DNA of 64,000 nt from Burkholderia contaminans (GTDB lineage: Bacteria > Pseudomonadota > Gammaproteobacteria > Burkholderiales > Burkholderiaceae). Both the position numbers and the translations under genes were made by a program. Positions 26,949-37,735 of the stretch are shown here, in pieces. The notes below the pieces were generated by a model. The model searched no databases. It saw only the letters and a program-made list of their open reading frames with translations, and was not told the origin of the DNA. Positions within the stretch are counted from its first letter, which is position 1. The number at the start of each line of letters is the position of its first letter. Location: NCBI RefSeq assembly GCF_029633825.1, contig NZ_CP090642.1:372001-436000 (forward strand), given 5' to 3'.

Positions 26949-27632
26949 TCACAGCAATGCGACGACCTGTTCCGCAGTCGCTTTCGCCGATTGCGGATTC
27001 TGGCCGGTCACGAGCCGCCCGTCGACGACGACATTCGACGTGAACGGCAGCAGCGCCTTCTCGTAGCGTGCGCCACGCTGCCGCATCTGCGCCTCGACGT
27101 TGTAGGGCACCTTCTTCGCAACGCCGGCCAGGATTTCCTCCACCCACGAATAGCCGGTGATCCGGCGTCCGGCAACCAGCAGCGAGCCGTCCGACAGCGT
27201 GGTGTTCAGCAGCCCGCAATAGCCGTGACAGACCGACGACACGACGCCGCCACGCTCGTAGATCTCGCGCGTGAGCCGCTGCAGCCCCGCATCGTCCGGG
27301 TAGTCCCACATCACCGCATGGCCGCCGGTGAAGTAGATCGCATCGAAATCGGCCGGATCGATCTCGTCGGGGCGTGCGGTGGTGGCCAGCAGCGCTTCAT
27401 TGGCCTTGTCGGCGCGCCACGCTTTCGCGGCGGCGTCGGCGTGCGGCCATTTGAGCGAGCGCGGTTCGAGCGGCGACACGCCGCCCTTGGGGCTCACGAG
27501 CCGCTGCTCATAGCCCTTCGCCGCGAAGATGTGATGCGCATGGGTCAGCTCGGACAGCCACAGGCCGGTCGGTTGCGACGGATCGGCGTAGTGCGCGACG
27601 TTGCTGACGACGTGCAGGATGCGCTTGCTCAT
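26949..27632 (-). CDS. DJ-1/PfpI-family protein (class I glutamine amidotransferase-like)
   Basis: A 227-residue protein with the nucleophile elbow SSVCHGYCG (C135-H136) and an upstream acidic residue near 27-30 (SELTHAHHIF), the layout of HchA/DJ-1 glyoxalase III and chaperone-type proteins. ATG 27632 (MSKRILHVVSN) is chosen because the core strand begins there. It probably detoxifies methylglyoxal or related aldehydes. It lies convergent to the saccharopine-dehydrogenase-like gene and 131 bp downstream of the TetR gene on the same strand. Confidence 0.87.
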   Translation of the reverse strand: MSKRILHVVSNVAHYADPSQPTGLWLSELTHAHHIFAAKGYEQRLVSPKGGVSPLEPRSLKWPHADAAAKAWRADKANEALLATTARPDEIDPADFDAIYFTGGHAVMWDYPDDAGLQRLTREIYERGGVVSSVCHGYCGLLNTTLSDGSLLVAGRRITGYSWVEEILAGVAKKVPYNVEAQMRQRGARYEKALLPFTSNVVVDGRLVTGQNPQSAKATAEQVVALL

Positions 27633-27763
27633 GATGCGGTTCCCTTTCATCGGCCATGGGCGGACGTCGTCGACGCGCTGCCGGATTGTCGGATGGCAGT
27701 CCTCATACCCACGGCCTCGATACGCTGCCGAGGCAAACCATAACCTTTGAGCGAGGTTGAAGG

Positions 27764-28417
27764 TCAAGCCCTTTTCGCCTTCGCGGCCCGCGCGGGGCTG
27801 GCGGGCAGCACGAGACCGTCCAGCAAGGTGGTCAGCGCATCTTCGATCGCGTGATCGCCGACTTTCTCGCGCACCAGCCGCCCGTCGATCGCCAGCATCG
27901 TCAGGCCATGCAGATGCGCCCAGCAGGCCGTCGCCTGCCCGAGCGCGGGGCGCGGACGGATCGTGCCGGCGCGCTGGCCGTGTTCCAGGATGTCGACGAC
28001 CAGCAGGAACGGCGCCTGCACGCGCGGATCGAGATGGATGTCCGTGGGCTCGCCAGCATCCGCGGCAAACATCAGTCGATAGAGATCCGGATTGCGCTGC
28101 CCGAACGCGAGATGGGCGTAAGCGAGCGCGAGCAGCACGTCCGGTGCGTCCGCCGCGGGATCGACGGACGCCTTGAGGTCTTCGTGCAGGCGATCGAAGC
28201 CGATCAGCGCGAGCTCGTGCAGCAACGCGGCCTTGTCCGGGAAATGCCGGTACGGCGCCGAGTGGCTGACGTTCGCGCGCCGCGCGATTTCGCGCAGCGT
28301 GAACTGCCAGCCTTGTTGCTCCTGCAGCGTGTCGAGCGCCGTTTCGATGATCGCGCGACGCAGATCCCCGTGGTGATAAGCCTTTTGCCCGGCGTCCGAA
28401 TCCGCATCCGACGACAT
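27764..28417 (-). CDS. TetR-family regulator, probable repressor of the adjacent aldehyde dehydrogenase
   Basis: A 217-residue TetR protein. The HTH is FTLREIARRANVSHSAPYRHF (about 42-62) followed by PDKAALLHELA; the rest is the WHG/TetR_C ligand domain. ATG 28417 (MSSDADSDAG) is chosen over an upstream ATG at 28471 that lies inside the divergent promoter. It is divergent from an aldehyde dehydrogenase gene with 99 bp between starts, so it probably represses both. The inducer is likely an aldehyde or acyl compound, by inference. Confidence 0.9.
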   Translation of the reverse strand: MSSDADSDAGQKAYHHGDLRRAIIETALDTLQEQQGWQFTLREIARRANVSHSAPYRHFPDKAALLHELALIGFDRLHEDLKASVDPAADAPDVLLALAYAHLAFGQRNPDLYRLMFAADAGEPTDIHLDPRVQAPFLLVVDILEHGQRAGTIRPRPALGQATACWAHLHGLTMLAIDGRLVREKVGDHAIEDALTTLLDGLVLPASPARAAKAKRA

Positions 28418-28432
28418 CGTGTAGCTCCTATG

Positions 28433-28462
28433 TTGACAGGGAACACATTGTGGTCCTATGAT
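28433..28462 (+). promoter_or_regulatory. Sigma-70 promoter with candidate TetR operators
   Basis: TTGACA (28433-28438), an 18-bp spacer and TATGAT (28457-28462) form a near-consensus promoter about 50 bp ahead of the aldehyde dehydrogenase start. GTTGACAG occurs at 28432-28439 and again at 28476-28483, one copy over the -35 and one just downstream of the -10, where a bound repressor would block transcription. Confidence 0.6.
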
Positions 28463-28516
28463 CCGCCGCATGCAAGTTGACAGTGTCTACATCGACGCAA
28501 CCCCGTGAGGTGCACC

Positions 28517-29992
<1,476 letters not shown>

Positions 29993-30108
29993 GACCGATG
30001 ATGCACCGGCGCCGGCGCGCGGCTGTTTCGCGAGCGGCGCGCCGTTGTGGTCGAGGGCGCGTGCGTCGGTGAATGGCTGGATCGAATCTCGACCGTGAAG
30101 GATGCCGG

Positions 30109-30987
30109 CTAAGGCCGGTTGCGCGAGACGGCCCCGTTGCGAATGGCGGTTTCATCGACAAGCGTCGCGGCGAATTCGACGGCGGCCGGCATTTTCGCGT
30201 CATGCATCATCACGAATGCCATGTCCGGCAGCGCCGGCAAGCCTTCGGCCACGCCCAGCTCGCGGAGCGTGTCGTCGATCGCGCTGCGCGGCACCGGCGC
30301 GATCGCGATGCCGGCGCGTGCAAACGTGAGGATGCCGGTGACGCTCGGGCTTTCGCATGCAATGCGATAGGGCATGCCGGCCAGTGCGAGCGCCTTGATG
30401 GCAGCGCCCCGGTACGGGCACGGATCGGGGAAGCACGCGAGCGGCACATCGCCTTCCGGCAGCGGCTCGTGGCGCGCAAACGCCCAGACGAGCGGCTCCC
30501 GCCACAACGTCGCGCCCTGGCCCGTGTGCGCGCACCGGCTGCCGATCACGAGATCGAATTCGCCGTTTGCGTGCCGTTGAAACAGGCTGTCGCCGATGTC
30601 GACCGTCAGATTCAGCCGCAAGCCGCGCCGCGCGGCGCCATGGCGGCGCATCACGTCGGGAAGCCAGCCCCCCGCAAAATCCTCCGATGCGCCGATACGC
30701 AGCGTCACATCGACTGCCTTGCCGCCGCCCAGCCTCGTCTTCGCTTCGTCGCTCAGGTTGAGCATCGCGCGCGCGTAGCCGAGCAGCATCCGGCCGTGCT
30801 CGGTGAGCGTGACGCTGCGCGTATTGCGGGCGAGCAGCGCCCGGCCGACCTGCTCCTCGAGGCGAGCGATCTGCGCACTGACCGCGGATTGGCTGAGATT
30901 CAGCCGGCGACCTGCGCCGGTAAAGCTCCGCACGTCGGCGATGGCGACGAACGTATGAAGCAGCGACGTGTCGAGGGGCATGTTCAT
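30109..30987 (-). CDS. LysR-family transcriptional regulator
   Basis: A 292-residue LysR protein with the N-terminal HTH (FVAIADVRSFTGAGRRLNLSQSAVSAQIARLEEQVGRALL) and a PBP2-type effector domain. It is divergent from an NAD(P)H-oxidoreductase gene with 132 bp between, a standard arrangement for a regulator and its target. The intervening DNA is AT-rich compared with the genes. The inducer is unknown, possibly a quinone or azo compound judged by the target. Confidence 0.9.
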   Translation of the reverse strand: MNMPLDTSLLHTFVAIADVRSFTGAGRRLNLSQSAVSAQIARLEEQVGRALLARNTRSVTLTEHGRMLLGYARAMLNLSDEAKTRLGGGKAVDVTLRIGASEDFAGGWLPDVMRRHGAARRGLRLNLTVDIGDSLFQRHANGEFDLVIGSRCAHTGQGATLWREPLVWAFARHEPLPEGDVPLACFPDPCPYRGAAIKALALAGMPYRIACESPSVTGILTFARAGIAIAPVPRSAIDDTLRELGVAEGLPALPDMAFVMMHDAKMPAAVEFAATLVDETAIRNGAVSRNRP

Positions 30988-31119
30988 TCATCACCAAATC
31001 GGGTTAATTCGATCAATTCATATCGTTTCAGGATTATAGGTCGATCCGATAGGCTGCGAAGTGCAGTGGGCGACCGCGCATCCCGCGCATCGCCGTCACT
31101 TTCGGCAAGGACCGGTTTC

Positions 31120-31752
31120 ATGACACGCGTGCTCTATATCGAAGGCTCACCCAACAAGGACTACTCGGCATCCATCGACGTGTGCAATGCCTTTCTCGAT
31201 GCGTACCGGCTCGCCCATCCCGATCACGAGATACAGAAGCTCGACATCTGGAACCTGGCGATACCCGAATTCGACGAAGCCGCGCTCGCCGCGAAATATG
31301 CGGGACTGAGCGGCAAGGCGTTGACGCCGGCTCAGGCGGCGGCATGGCAACGGATCGAGCAGCTCGCGGCGCCGTTTCACGAAGCGGACAAGCTCCTGTT
31401 CGGCGTGCCGCTGTGGAATTTCAGTATTCCGTACAAACTCAAGCACATGATCGATGCGATCTCGCAGAAGGACGTGCTGTTCACGTTCGACGGCGCCGGT
31501 TTTGCCGGCAAGCTGGCCGGGAAAAAGGCGGCGGTGGTCTATGCGCGCGGGCTCGGCTATCAGTCGCCGGGCTCGCTTACGCCAGCTGCCGAATTCGATC
31601 TTCAGCGTCCGTACATGGAGACCTGGCTCAAGTTCGTGGGCGTGACGGACGTCACCGGGATCGTCGTCGAGCGCACCTTGTTCGGTCCCGACGGAGCGGT
31701 CGATCGCAGTCGCGCGATCGACGAGGCCCGCACCATCGCGCGCACGTTCTGA
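31120..31752 (+). CDS. Flavodoxin-fold NAD(P)H dehydrogenase/azoreductase-type flavoprotein
   Basis: A 210-residue flavoprotein starting MTRVLYIEGSPNKDYSAS. The phosphate-binding loop is EGSPNKDYS, and the VPLWNFSIPYKLKHMID segment is typical of FMN-dependent NADH-azoreductases. It probably reduces quinones or azo and nitro compounds by two electrons. It is the probable target of the divergent LysR regulator. A second member of this family (AzoR) is found at 39998-40615. Confidence 0.88.
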   Translation: MTRVLYIEGSPNKDYSASIDVCNAFLDAYRLAHPDHEIQKLDIWNLAIPEFDEAALAAKYAGLSGKALTPAQAAAWQRIEQLAAPFHEADKLLFGVPLWNFSIPYKLKHMIDAISQKDVLFTFDGAGFAGKLAGKKAAVVYARGLGYQSPGSLTPAAEFDLQRPYMETWLKFVGVTDVTGIVVERTLFGPDGAVDRSRAIDEARTIARTF

Positions 31753-31829
31753 CGCTGCCGAACGATGTATCCGGCGCGCCGGCGAAGCGCGCCCGTCGGT
31801 TGCCTCGGCGCGTGGCGCGCCGTTTGGAG

Positions 31830-32447
31830 TCAGCGCCCGCCGCGGGCGATGGCAAGCGCGACGCCGAAGCCCACGAGCAGGCAGCCGAAGGTGCGGTCGA
31901 TCCAGTGCCGCAGCGCCAGCAGGCGATCGCGGACGGCCGTTGCGGAGAAGCAGAGGGCCACCAGGCTGAACCAGCCGGCATGCGCGGCGGCGATGAACGC
32001 GCCGTAGCCGATCTGCACGATCAACGGCGTGTCGGGCCGCACGGCCTGCATGAACAGGCTGACGATGAACACCGTGGTCTTGGGGTTCAGCGCATTGGTC
32101 AGGAAGCCGGTGCGCAGCGCGGCCAGGTCGGATAGCGGCGCGGCCGGTGCATCCGTGTGCCCGTTGCCGGCCTTCGTCATGAGCATCTTCACGCCGAGGT
32201 AGATCAGGTAGATCGCGCCGACCAGCTTGACGGCATTGAAGAGCCACAGCGACTGGCGGATCAGCAGGCCGACGCCCAGCAGCGTGTAGCTCACGTGAAC
32301 CGTCACGCCGAGCCCGATACCCAGCGCGGTGAGCACGCCCGAGCGGCGCGACAGCATCAGGCTGTTGCGCGTGACCATCGCGAAGTCCGGCCCCGGGCTG
32401 ATGACGGCCAGCAGCGTGATGGTGACTACAACTATCAGTTCGGTCAT
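31830..32447 (-). CDS. LysE/RhtB-family amino acid exporter
   Basis: A 205-residue membrane protein with six hydrophobic segments. It begins MTELIVVVTITLLAVISPGPDFAMVTRNSLM, the signature of LysE/RhtB exporters (SPGPDF), with IYLIYLGVKML at the second conserved position. It exports an amino acid such as homoserine, threonine or lysine-like compounds. It is divergent from a GcvA-type LysR gene with fewer than 70 bp between them, so that protein probably regulates it. Confidence 0.92.
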   Translation of the reverse strand: MTELIVVVTITLLAVISPGPDFAMVTRNSLMLSRRSGVLTALGIGLGVTVHVSYTLLGVGLLIRQSLWLFNAVKLVGAIYLIYLGVKMLMTKAGNGHTDAPAAPLSDLAALRTGFLTNALNPKTTVFIVSLFMQAVRPDTPLIVQIGYGAFIAAAHAGWFSLVALCFSATAVRDRLLALRHWIDRTFGCLLVGFGVALAIARGGR

Positions 32448-32514
32448 CGTCTTGTCCTTGCGATTGATGGCTTGATGGCGCAATCTTATGAGTCATGTTC
32501 CATCGGGAAAAGCG

Positions 32515-33438
32515 ATGATTTCTGACCAGAATGGTGAGATTGACTCACAGTCCATTCGCACGAACCTGCCATCGCTGATGGCGCTGCGTTGCTTCGAGGC
32601 GGCGGCGCGGCACGAGAATTTCAGCCGCGCCGCCGACGAGCTGTACCTGACTCACGGCGCGGTCAGCCGCGCGGTGCGATTGCTCGAGGACGACCTGGGC
32701 GTCGCGCTGTTCCAGCGGCGCAGCCGCCGTGTGTTCCTGACCGATGCGGGCCGCAAGCTGGCGCAGGCCGTCCATGACGGGCTGGGGCTGATGCGTCACG
32801 CCGCGCAGGAATTGCGTACCGAGGCCGCCCGCGCGCGGCGTTGGGTCCTGTCGTGCGAACCGACGCTTCTGATGCGCTGGCTGATTCCGCGCTGGCCGGA
32901 TTTTCAGGCGCGGCATGCGGGCGTCGACATTCACCTGGCTGCCGCGGGCGGCCCGTTTTCATTCGACAGCGGCATCGACATGGCGATTCGACGCAATGAC
33001 TTTGCGTGGCCGGCGGGCTATCACGCGGAGCGGCTGTTCGCGGAGAAGGTGGGGCCGGTCTGCCGGCCGGATAAGGTCGATGCGTGGTTTTCCGCGCGTC
33101 GTGGGAGTCGTTCGTTGAAGACGGACGCGCCGCGATTGCACACGCGGACCCGGCCGGACGCGTGGAAGGAATGGGCGGTGGCGGCGAATCAGCCGGCGGC
33201 AGGCGGGCGCGGGCAGACGTTCGATCATTTCTATTTCAGTCTGCAGGCGGCCGTCGCGGGGCTCGGTGTCGCCATCGGCCCGTGGCATCTCGTTCGCGAC
33301 GACATCGAAAGCGGTGTGCTGGTCGCGCCAATGGGGTTCGTCGAGGATGGCTCGCACTACTGCTTGTTGACGCCGGAACCGGTGGTGGCGGGGAGTGCGC
33401 AGGGGGATGTGCTGGGGTGGTTGAGGGCGGCGGTTTGA
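32515..33438 (+). CDS. LysR-family regulator, GcvA type
   Basis: A 307-residue regulator. The HTH region LPSLMALRCFEAAARHENFSRAADELYLTHGAVSRAVRLLEDDLGVALF is of the GcvA/AmpR branch. ATG 32515 (MISDQNGEID) follows GGGAAAAG; ATG 32488 is an in-frame alternative that would leave only 40 bp to the exporter start. It is divergent from the LysE-type exporter and probably senses the exported amino acid. Confidence 0.88.
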   Translation: MISDQNGEIDSQSIRTNLPSLMALRCFEAAARHENFSRAADELYLTHGAVSRAVRLLEDDLGVALFQRRSRRVFLTDAGRKLAQAVHDGLGLMRHAAQELRTEAARARRWVLSCEPTLLMRWLIPRWPDFQARHAGVDIHLAAAGGPFSFDSGIDMAIRRNDFAWPAGYHAERLFAEKVGPVCRPDKVDAWFSARRGSRSLKTDAPRLHTRTRPDAWKEWAVAANQPAAGGRGQTFDHFYFSLQAAVAGLGVAIGPWHLVRDDIESGVLVAPMGFVEDGSHYCLLTPEPVVAGSAQGDVLGWLRAAV

Positions 33439-33571
33439 TGGGGCGTGTGTGCGCAGATGAGGAGACGCCGCGCGCCCCCATCGAAGGGGTGTGGCGAAGC
33501 TCGGCGCAGGCATCGCGATCGGTCGTCCCGGCGCCCGGTATCGCACGCCAGGGTGATCGACGTCGCTACTG

Positions 33572-34438
33572 CTACGAATCCGGTGAGAAGGTCCTGCTCG
33601 TCACGTCAGCGATGAAGTCGATTGCCGCGCGAATCGACGGTGAATGCCTGAGATCGGCGTGCACGACCAGCCAGATGTCGCGGGCGTACGGTTCCCCGTC
33701 GAACGGCAGGCGCTGCAGTCCGGGATCGCTGTCGCCCATGAACACCGGCAGGCCCGCTACGCCGATTCCCGTCCGGGCCGCGACCTGCTGCGTGGTGATA
33801 TCGCTGACTTCGCATGCGATGCGGCGACCTCGGGCGATCGACTCGAGCCACTTCTGATGCGGCATTTCCGCGAATTGCGCGTCGTAGCAGATGAAGGCCC
33901 AATCGTCGGGCGTCGACGCGTGCGCATAGTCGCGACTCGCATAGAGCCCGAAAGCCATCTCGCCCAGCTTGCGCGTCACGTTTTGCGGCTCCTCGGGGCG
34001 GAACAGGCGCACGGCGATATCCGCTTCACGACGGGCGAGCGATACGCTTTGCGCCTGGCTGGCCATCGACAGCCGGATGCCCGGATGCAATTGCGCGAAT
34101 GCATACAGATGATTCGCGAAGAAATTGTTGGCGAGCACGGGCGGCACGCTGATCGTCACGGTGCCGTGCATCGGCAGGTGTTCCGTGAGCGCGAGACGCT
34201 CGATCGCAAACGCGTGTTCTTCCATTTTCCCGGCGAATTCGAGAATCTGCCGGCCGGCGGCGGTCGGCCGGCACGCGCGCGGCAACCTGTCGATCACGCG
34301 CATCTTCAATTCGGATTCCAGTGCGGCTAGGCGACGGCTGACTGTCGCATGGTCGACGTTCAACCGCCTGGCGGCCGCGGAAAGACTCCCCGCTTGAGCG
34401 ACGGCAACGAAGTAACGCAGGTTTTCCCAGTCGAACAT
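33572..34438 (-). CDS. LysR-family regulator, divergent from an MFS drug exporter
   Basis: A 288-residue LysR protein from ATG 34438 (MFDWENLRYFVAVAQAGSLSAAARRLNVDHATVSRRLAALE), preceded by a TGGAG ribosome-binding site. The HTH is complete, and the effector domain includes DIAVRLFRPEEPQNVTRKLG. A further 24 open codons upstream are unlikely to be translated. It lies 96 bp from a divergent DHA2-family exporter, which it probably controls. Confidence 0.9.
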   Translation of the reverse strand: MFDWENLRYFVAVAQAGSLSAAARRLNVDHATVSRRLAALESELKMRVIDRLPRACRPTAAGRQILEFAGKMEEHAFAIERLALTEHLPMHGTVTISVPPVLANNFFANHLYAFAQLHPGIRLSMASQAQSVSLARREADIAVRLFRPEEPQNVTRKLGEMAFGLYASRDYAHASTPDDWAFICYDAQFAEMPHQKWLESIARGRRIACEVSDITTQQVAARTGIGVAGLPVFMGDSDPGLQRLPFDGEPYARDIWLVVHADLRHSPSIRAAIDFIADVTSRTFSPDS

Positions 34439-34534
34439 CGGTGCATTTTCTCCAGGTTGCTGTGCTGTTTTACGGAATATTCGCACAGAAGGCGATCCTC
34501 TACGCTTCAATCCTCCGAATGCGAAGGATTGCCG

Positions 34535-35941
34535 ATGCAGACATCATCAACACATCACCCGCGGCTGGTTCAAACGGCGGCGTGCCTCGGTTATGCGGTC
34601 GTCCTGATCGACGTCAGCGTCGTCAACGTTGCGCTCGATGCCTTGCGAACGGCGTTTGGCGCAGCGCTCACCGACCTGCAATGGGTCGTCAACGCGTATG
34701 CGCTCGTGTTCGCGGCGACCCTGCTGATGGCAGGCGCGCTCGGCGACCGGCTTGGCGCAAAGCGCGTGTTCATTGCCGGTTACGCGATCTTCACGCTGTC
34801 GTCGATCGGCTGCGGCATGGCGCATTCCATCGGCGCGTTGATCGCGTGGCGTCTCGTTCAGGGAATAGGTGCGTCGCTGCTGGTGCCGAACTCGCTGGCC
34901 GTGCTGCGTCTCGCATTCGACGACTCGGCAGCGCGTAGCCGTGCGATCGGCTGGTGGGGCGCCGGCGGCGGCATTGCGCTGGCAGCGGGGCCGCTGGCCG
35001 GCGGGTTGCTCATCGCTGCAGTCGGCTGGCGCAGCATTTTCCTGGTCAACGTGCCGGTCGGCATCGCCGGTATCTGGATGACGTGGCGGTTTGCACCCGA
35101 CACGAAAGCGCAGGGCGGCAGGCGCCTCGATCTTCCCGCGCAACTGACCGGTGCGTTTGCGCTGGCGGCGCTCACGTTCGCGTCGACCGAGATCAGTGCG
35201 CTGGGATGGCGCAGTCCGGTCATCGTGAGTGCGTTCGCGTTGTGCGCTGCGTTGGGCATCGCGTTCGTCCGGCTGGCGGCGCGCAATCCGGACGCGATGC
35301 TGCCGGCCGGGTTGTGGCAGGACCGCATCGTCCGCAGCTCGATCGTGATCGGCGCGATCGCGAACCTGGTCTTCTACGGCATCGTCTTTACGTTGAGCCT
35401 GCTGTTTCAGTCGGTCTGGCATATGACGCCCGTGCGCGCGGGTGTCGCGTTTTTGCCGATGATGGGCGTGCTGATGGTCATGAGCATCGTCGCCGGGCGA
35501 CTGACCGGCAGGCTGGGGGCGCGCACACTGGCGACGGCCGGGTTGTCGATTTCAGCGTTCGGTTATCTGGCGATGTGGCCGGCGATCGCTGCGCAATCCA
35601 GCGGATTGCTTGCGATACCGATGCTGCTTGCGGGCAGCGGCATCGCGCTGACGATACCGACCATCATGGATGCGGCGCTCGCGGCCGTGAGCGGCACGCA
35701 GTCAGGTGTGGCGTCGGGGTTGTTGAATACGGCGCGACAGGTGGGCGGCGTGATGGGCGTCGCGCTGTTCGGCTTCTTCGTTCGCGAGGCAGGGGGTGGG
35801 GCGTTTGTTCACGGGATGGAGCGGGCGTTGATCGTTTCGGTGCTGCTGCTGGTGGTCGGTGCGGCGATGGCCTGGCGGAATCTGGGGCAGCCGGCGGCGC
35901 GCGGGATTCGGGCTCGCGGGGCGAGCCCTCAGCGTCAGTGA
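34535..35941 (+). CDS. MFS transporter, DHA2 (EmrB/QacA) drug exporter family
   Basis: A 468-residue, probably fourteen-segment MFS exporter. ATG 34535 (MQTSSTHHPRLVQTAACLGY) has a GAAGGA ribosome-binding site. Family motifs are visible: VVLIDVSVVNVALDALRTAFG in TM1, LQWVVNAYALVFAATLLMAGALGDRLGAKRVF after it, and GGGIALAAGPLAGGLL in TM5. It exports hydrophobic drugs or natural products with proton exchange. Its last codons overlap the convergent SDR gene by 7 bp. Confidence 0.93.
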   Translation: MQTSSTHHPRLVQTAACLGYAVVLIDVSVVNVALDALRTAFGAALTDLQWVVNAYALVFAATLLMAGALGDRLGAKRVFIAGYAIFTLSSIGCGMAHSIGALIAWRLVQGIGASLLVPNSLAVLRLAFDDSAARSRAIGWWGAGGGIALAAGPLAGGLLIAAVGWRSIFLVNVPVGIAGIWMTWRFAPDTKAQGGRRLDLPAQLTGAFALAALTFASTEISALGWRSPVIVSAFALCAALGIAFVRLAARNPDAMLPAGLWQDRIVRSSIVIGAIANLVFYGIVFTLSLLFQSVWHMTPVRAGVAFLPMMGVLMVMSIVAGRLTGRLGARTLATAGLSISAFGYLAMWPAIAAQSSGLLAIPMLLAGSGIALTIPTIMDAALAAVSGTQSGVASGLLNTARQVGGVMGVALFGFFVREAGGGAFVHGMERALIVSVLLLVVGAAMAWRNLGQPAARGIRARGASPQRQ

Positions 35942-36543
35942 CCCACCCGATATACGCGGCCGCTGTGCACGCCTTCCACGCTGCGTCGATACGCCATTGC
36001 CACACGTGCCGCCGGCACACTTTCGCAGCCGGGGAAAAACGGACCGAACCGGCCCACGGATTCGGTCAGTACGGTCGGGCTCACGGCATTGATCCGGATG
36101 CTCCGTGGAAAATCGCATGCGGCTGCGCGCACGAATCCTTCAATCCCGGCATTCGAGGTTGCGGCGTTGGCGCCTTGCGCGATCGGGTCATCGACCGCGA
36201 TGCCTGAGGTCAGCGTGATCGACCCGCGATCGGACAGATAGTGCTGACCCACCAGCGCGACGCGCACCTGGCTCAGTAGCTTGTCCTGCAATCCGTGGTG
36301 GAATTCGGCCGCCGTCATCTTTTCAATCGGCGCCAGGATGACATTGCCTGCGGCAACGATGATCGCGTCGACCGGGCCGATCGTTTCGAACAACGCACTC
36401 ACGCTCTCGTCGCGGGTTATATCGACCTGGTGGTCGCCGGAGGTACGACCCACGCGAATGACTTCGTGTTTTTTGTCACGCGCCAGCTCATCTGCCACGG
36501 CACGACCGACGTCCCCGCCGGCGCCGATTACAACGATCTTCAT
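35935..36543 (-). CDS. Short-chain dehydrogenase-like protein lacking the YxxxK catalytic pair
   Basis: A 202-residue Rossmann protein starting MKIVVIGAGGDVGRAVADEL. NAD(P)-binding GAGGDVG, the RTSGDHQVDIT strand and TLTSGIA match the small 'short chain dehydrogenase' group. At the usual YxxxK position the sequence reads ANAATSNAGIEGFVRAA, so Tyr and Lys are replaced; this is also usual in this small subgroup. It may be an NAD(P) sensor or use another mechanism. It is divergent from a LysR gene with 106 bp between starts. Confidence 0.82.
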   Translation of the reverse strand: MKIVVIGAGGDVGRAVADELARDKKHEVIRVGRTSGDHQVDITRDESVSALFETIGPVDAIIVAAGNVILAPIEKMTAAEFHHGLQDKLLSQVRVALVGQHYLSDRGSITLTSGIAVDDPIAQGANAATSNAGIEGFVRAAACDFPRSIRINAVSPTVLTESVGRFGPFFPGCESVPAARVAMAYRRSVEGVHSGRVYRVGH

Positions 36544-36592
36544 GGAACGACTCCTTTTCGATTTCGGGTTGGAGCAGCCATTGTTCAGCGAA

Positions 36593-36602
36593 CCAATATT
36601 GG
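36593..36602. promoter_or_regulatory. Palindrome CCAATATTGG between the SDR-like and LysR genes
   Basis: A perfect 10-bp palindrome about halfway in the 106-bp divergent region, in AT-rich surroundings. It is a plausible core of the LysR operator that would control the SDR-like gene and autoregulate the regulator. Confidence 0.35.
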
Positions 36603-36649
36603 GATAAACGTGCTTTAATTTCCGACACTGCTAACCAGAAGTTCGGAAT

Positions 36650-37543
36650 ATGGACAAGCTGCGTTCAATGGAAACCTTCGTCGCCGTCGTCGAAGGCGGC
36701 AACTTCACCGAGGCGGCGCAGCGGCTTGGCATGTCGGCGGTCATGGTGGGCAAGTACGTGCGTGAACTTGAGGAGCGCCTCGGGGCGCGCATGCTGGAGC
36801 GCACTACGCGACGACAGAGCCTGACGGATGCGGGGCGCGTGTTCTACGAAGATGCCAGGCGCGCGCTCGAACAAGTGCGGATCGCCGAGACGTCGGTCGA
36901 GCGGTTGCGCGCGTCGCCCTCGGGCACGTTGCGTATCAGTGCGCCGATTACCTTTGGCGCGTGTGTCGTCGCGCCGTTGGCGGCGACGTTCCAGCAGATG
37001 TACCCGCTTGTGCGCATCGAGCTGGCGTTGAGCAATCGTGTCGTTGACCTGATTGATGAAGGGTTCGATCTGGCCATTCGCATTGGTGAGCTGGGCGATG
37101 TCGATCTGGTCGCGAAGCCACTGGCCATGTACCGGATGGTGATCTGTGCTTCGCCCGGTTATCTGGCGCGGCATGGGCGTCCGGAGACGCCGCAGGACCT
37201 GGGCGCGCATCACTGCCTGTCTCACTCGGTGTGGAGTGGTCGTGGCGGGTGGAAACTCGGTGGGTGGGATGGGCCGCAGGTGTCGACGGATCCGGTTTTT
37301 ACGTGCGACGACGGGAACGGACTGCGTATGGCAGCCATCGCGGGCGCGGGGTTGTTGTTGCAGCCTGAAGTTCTGGTCGCGCACGATCTGGCGAGCGGGG
37401 CGCTGGTGCCGGTGTTGGAAGCATACTTGCCCGAGCCGCATCCGATTCATGTCGTGTATCGGCAGGACCGGCGGCCGCTGCCGAAGCTGACACGATTTGT
37501 CGAGTATTTGATTGAGCAGGTGGGGGGAAGGGACGGGGCTTAG
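36650..37543 (+). CDS. LysR-family regulator of the divergent SDR-like gene
   Basis: A 297-residue LysR protein. Its HTH is FVAVVEGGNFTEAAQRLGMSAVMVGKYVRELEERLGARMLERTTRRQSLTDAG, and the CrgA/AphB-type effector domain begins near residue 90 (GTLRISAPITFGACVVAPL). It starts MDKLRSMETF and is divergent from the SDR-like gene, which is its likely target. Confidence 0.92.
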   Translation: MDKLRSMETFVAVVEGGNFTEAAQRLGMSAVMVGKYVRELEERLGARMLERTTRRQSLTDAGRVFYEDARRALEQVRIAETSVERLRASPSGTLRISAPITFGACVVAPLAATFQQMYPLVRIELALSNRVVDLIDEGFDLAIRIGELGDVDLVAKPLAMYRMVICASPGYLARHGRPETPQDLGAHHCLSHSVWSGRGGWKLGGWDGPQVSTDPVFTCDDGNGLRMAAIAGAGLLLQPEVLVAHDLASGALVPVLEAYLPEPHPIHVVYRQDRRPLPKLTRFVEYLIEQVGGRDGA

Positions 37544-37735
37544 GGGAGTGGCGCGTAGTCGACCCGTTGCAGTCGGTCGCAAGATCGTGGTCCCTTCATC
37601 GCTTTTTGAAGTACTGCGATGATCCGGCGGCCTGTCTTTTTGGCCGGCCATCGGCGAACACAGTCAACAGCTCCGCAGAACCTTATCGACTGGGCGTACG
37701 CAGAGACCCGAGTCTTTGGATTTGTCGAAGCCGCG

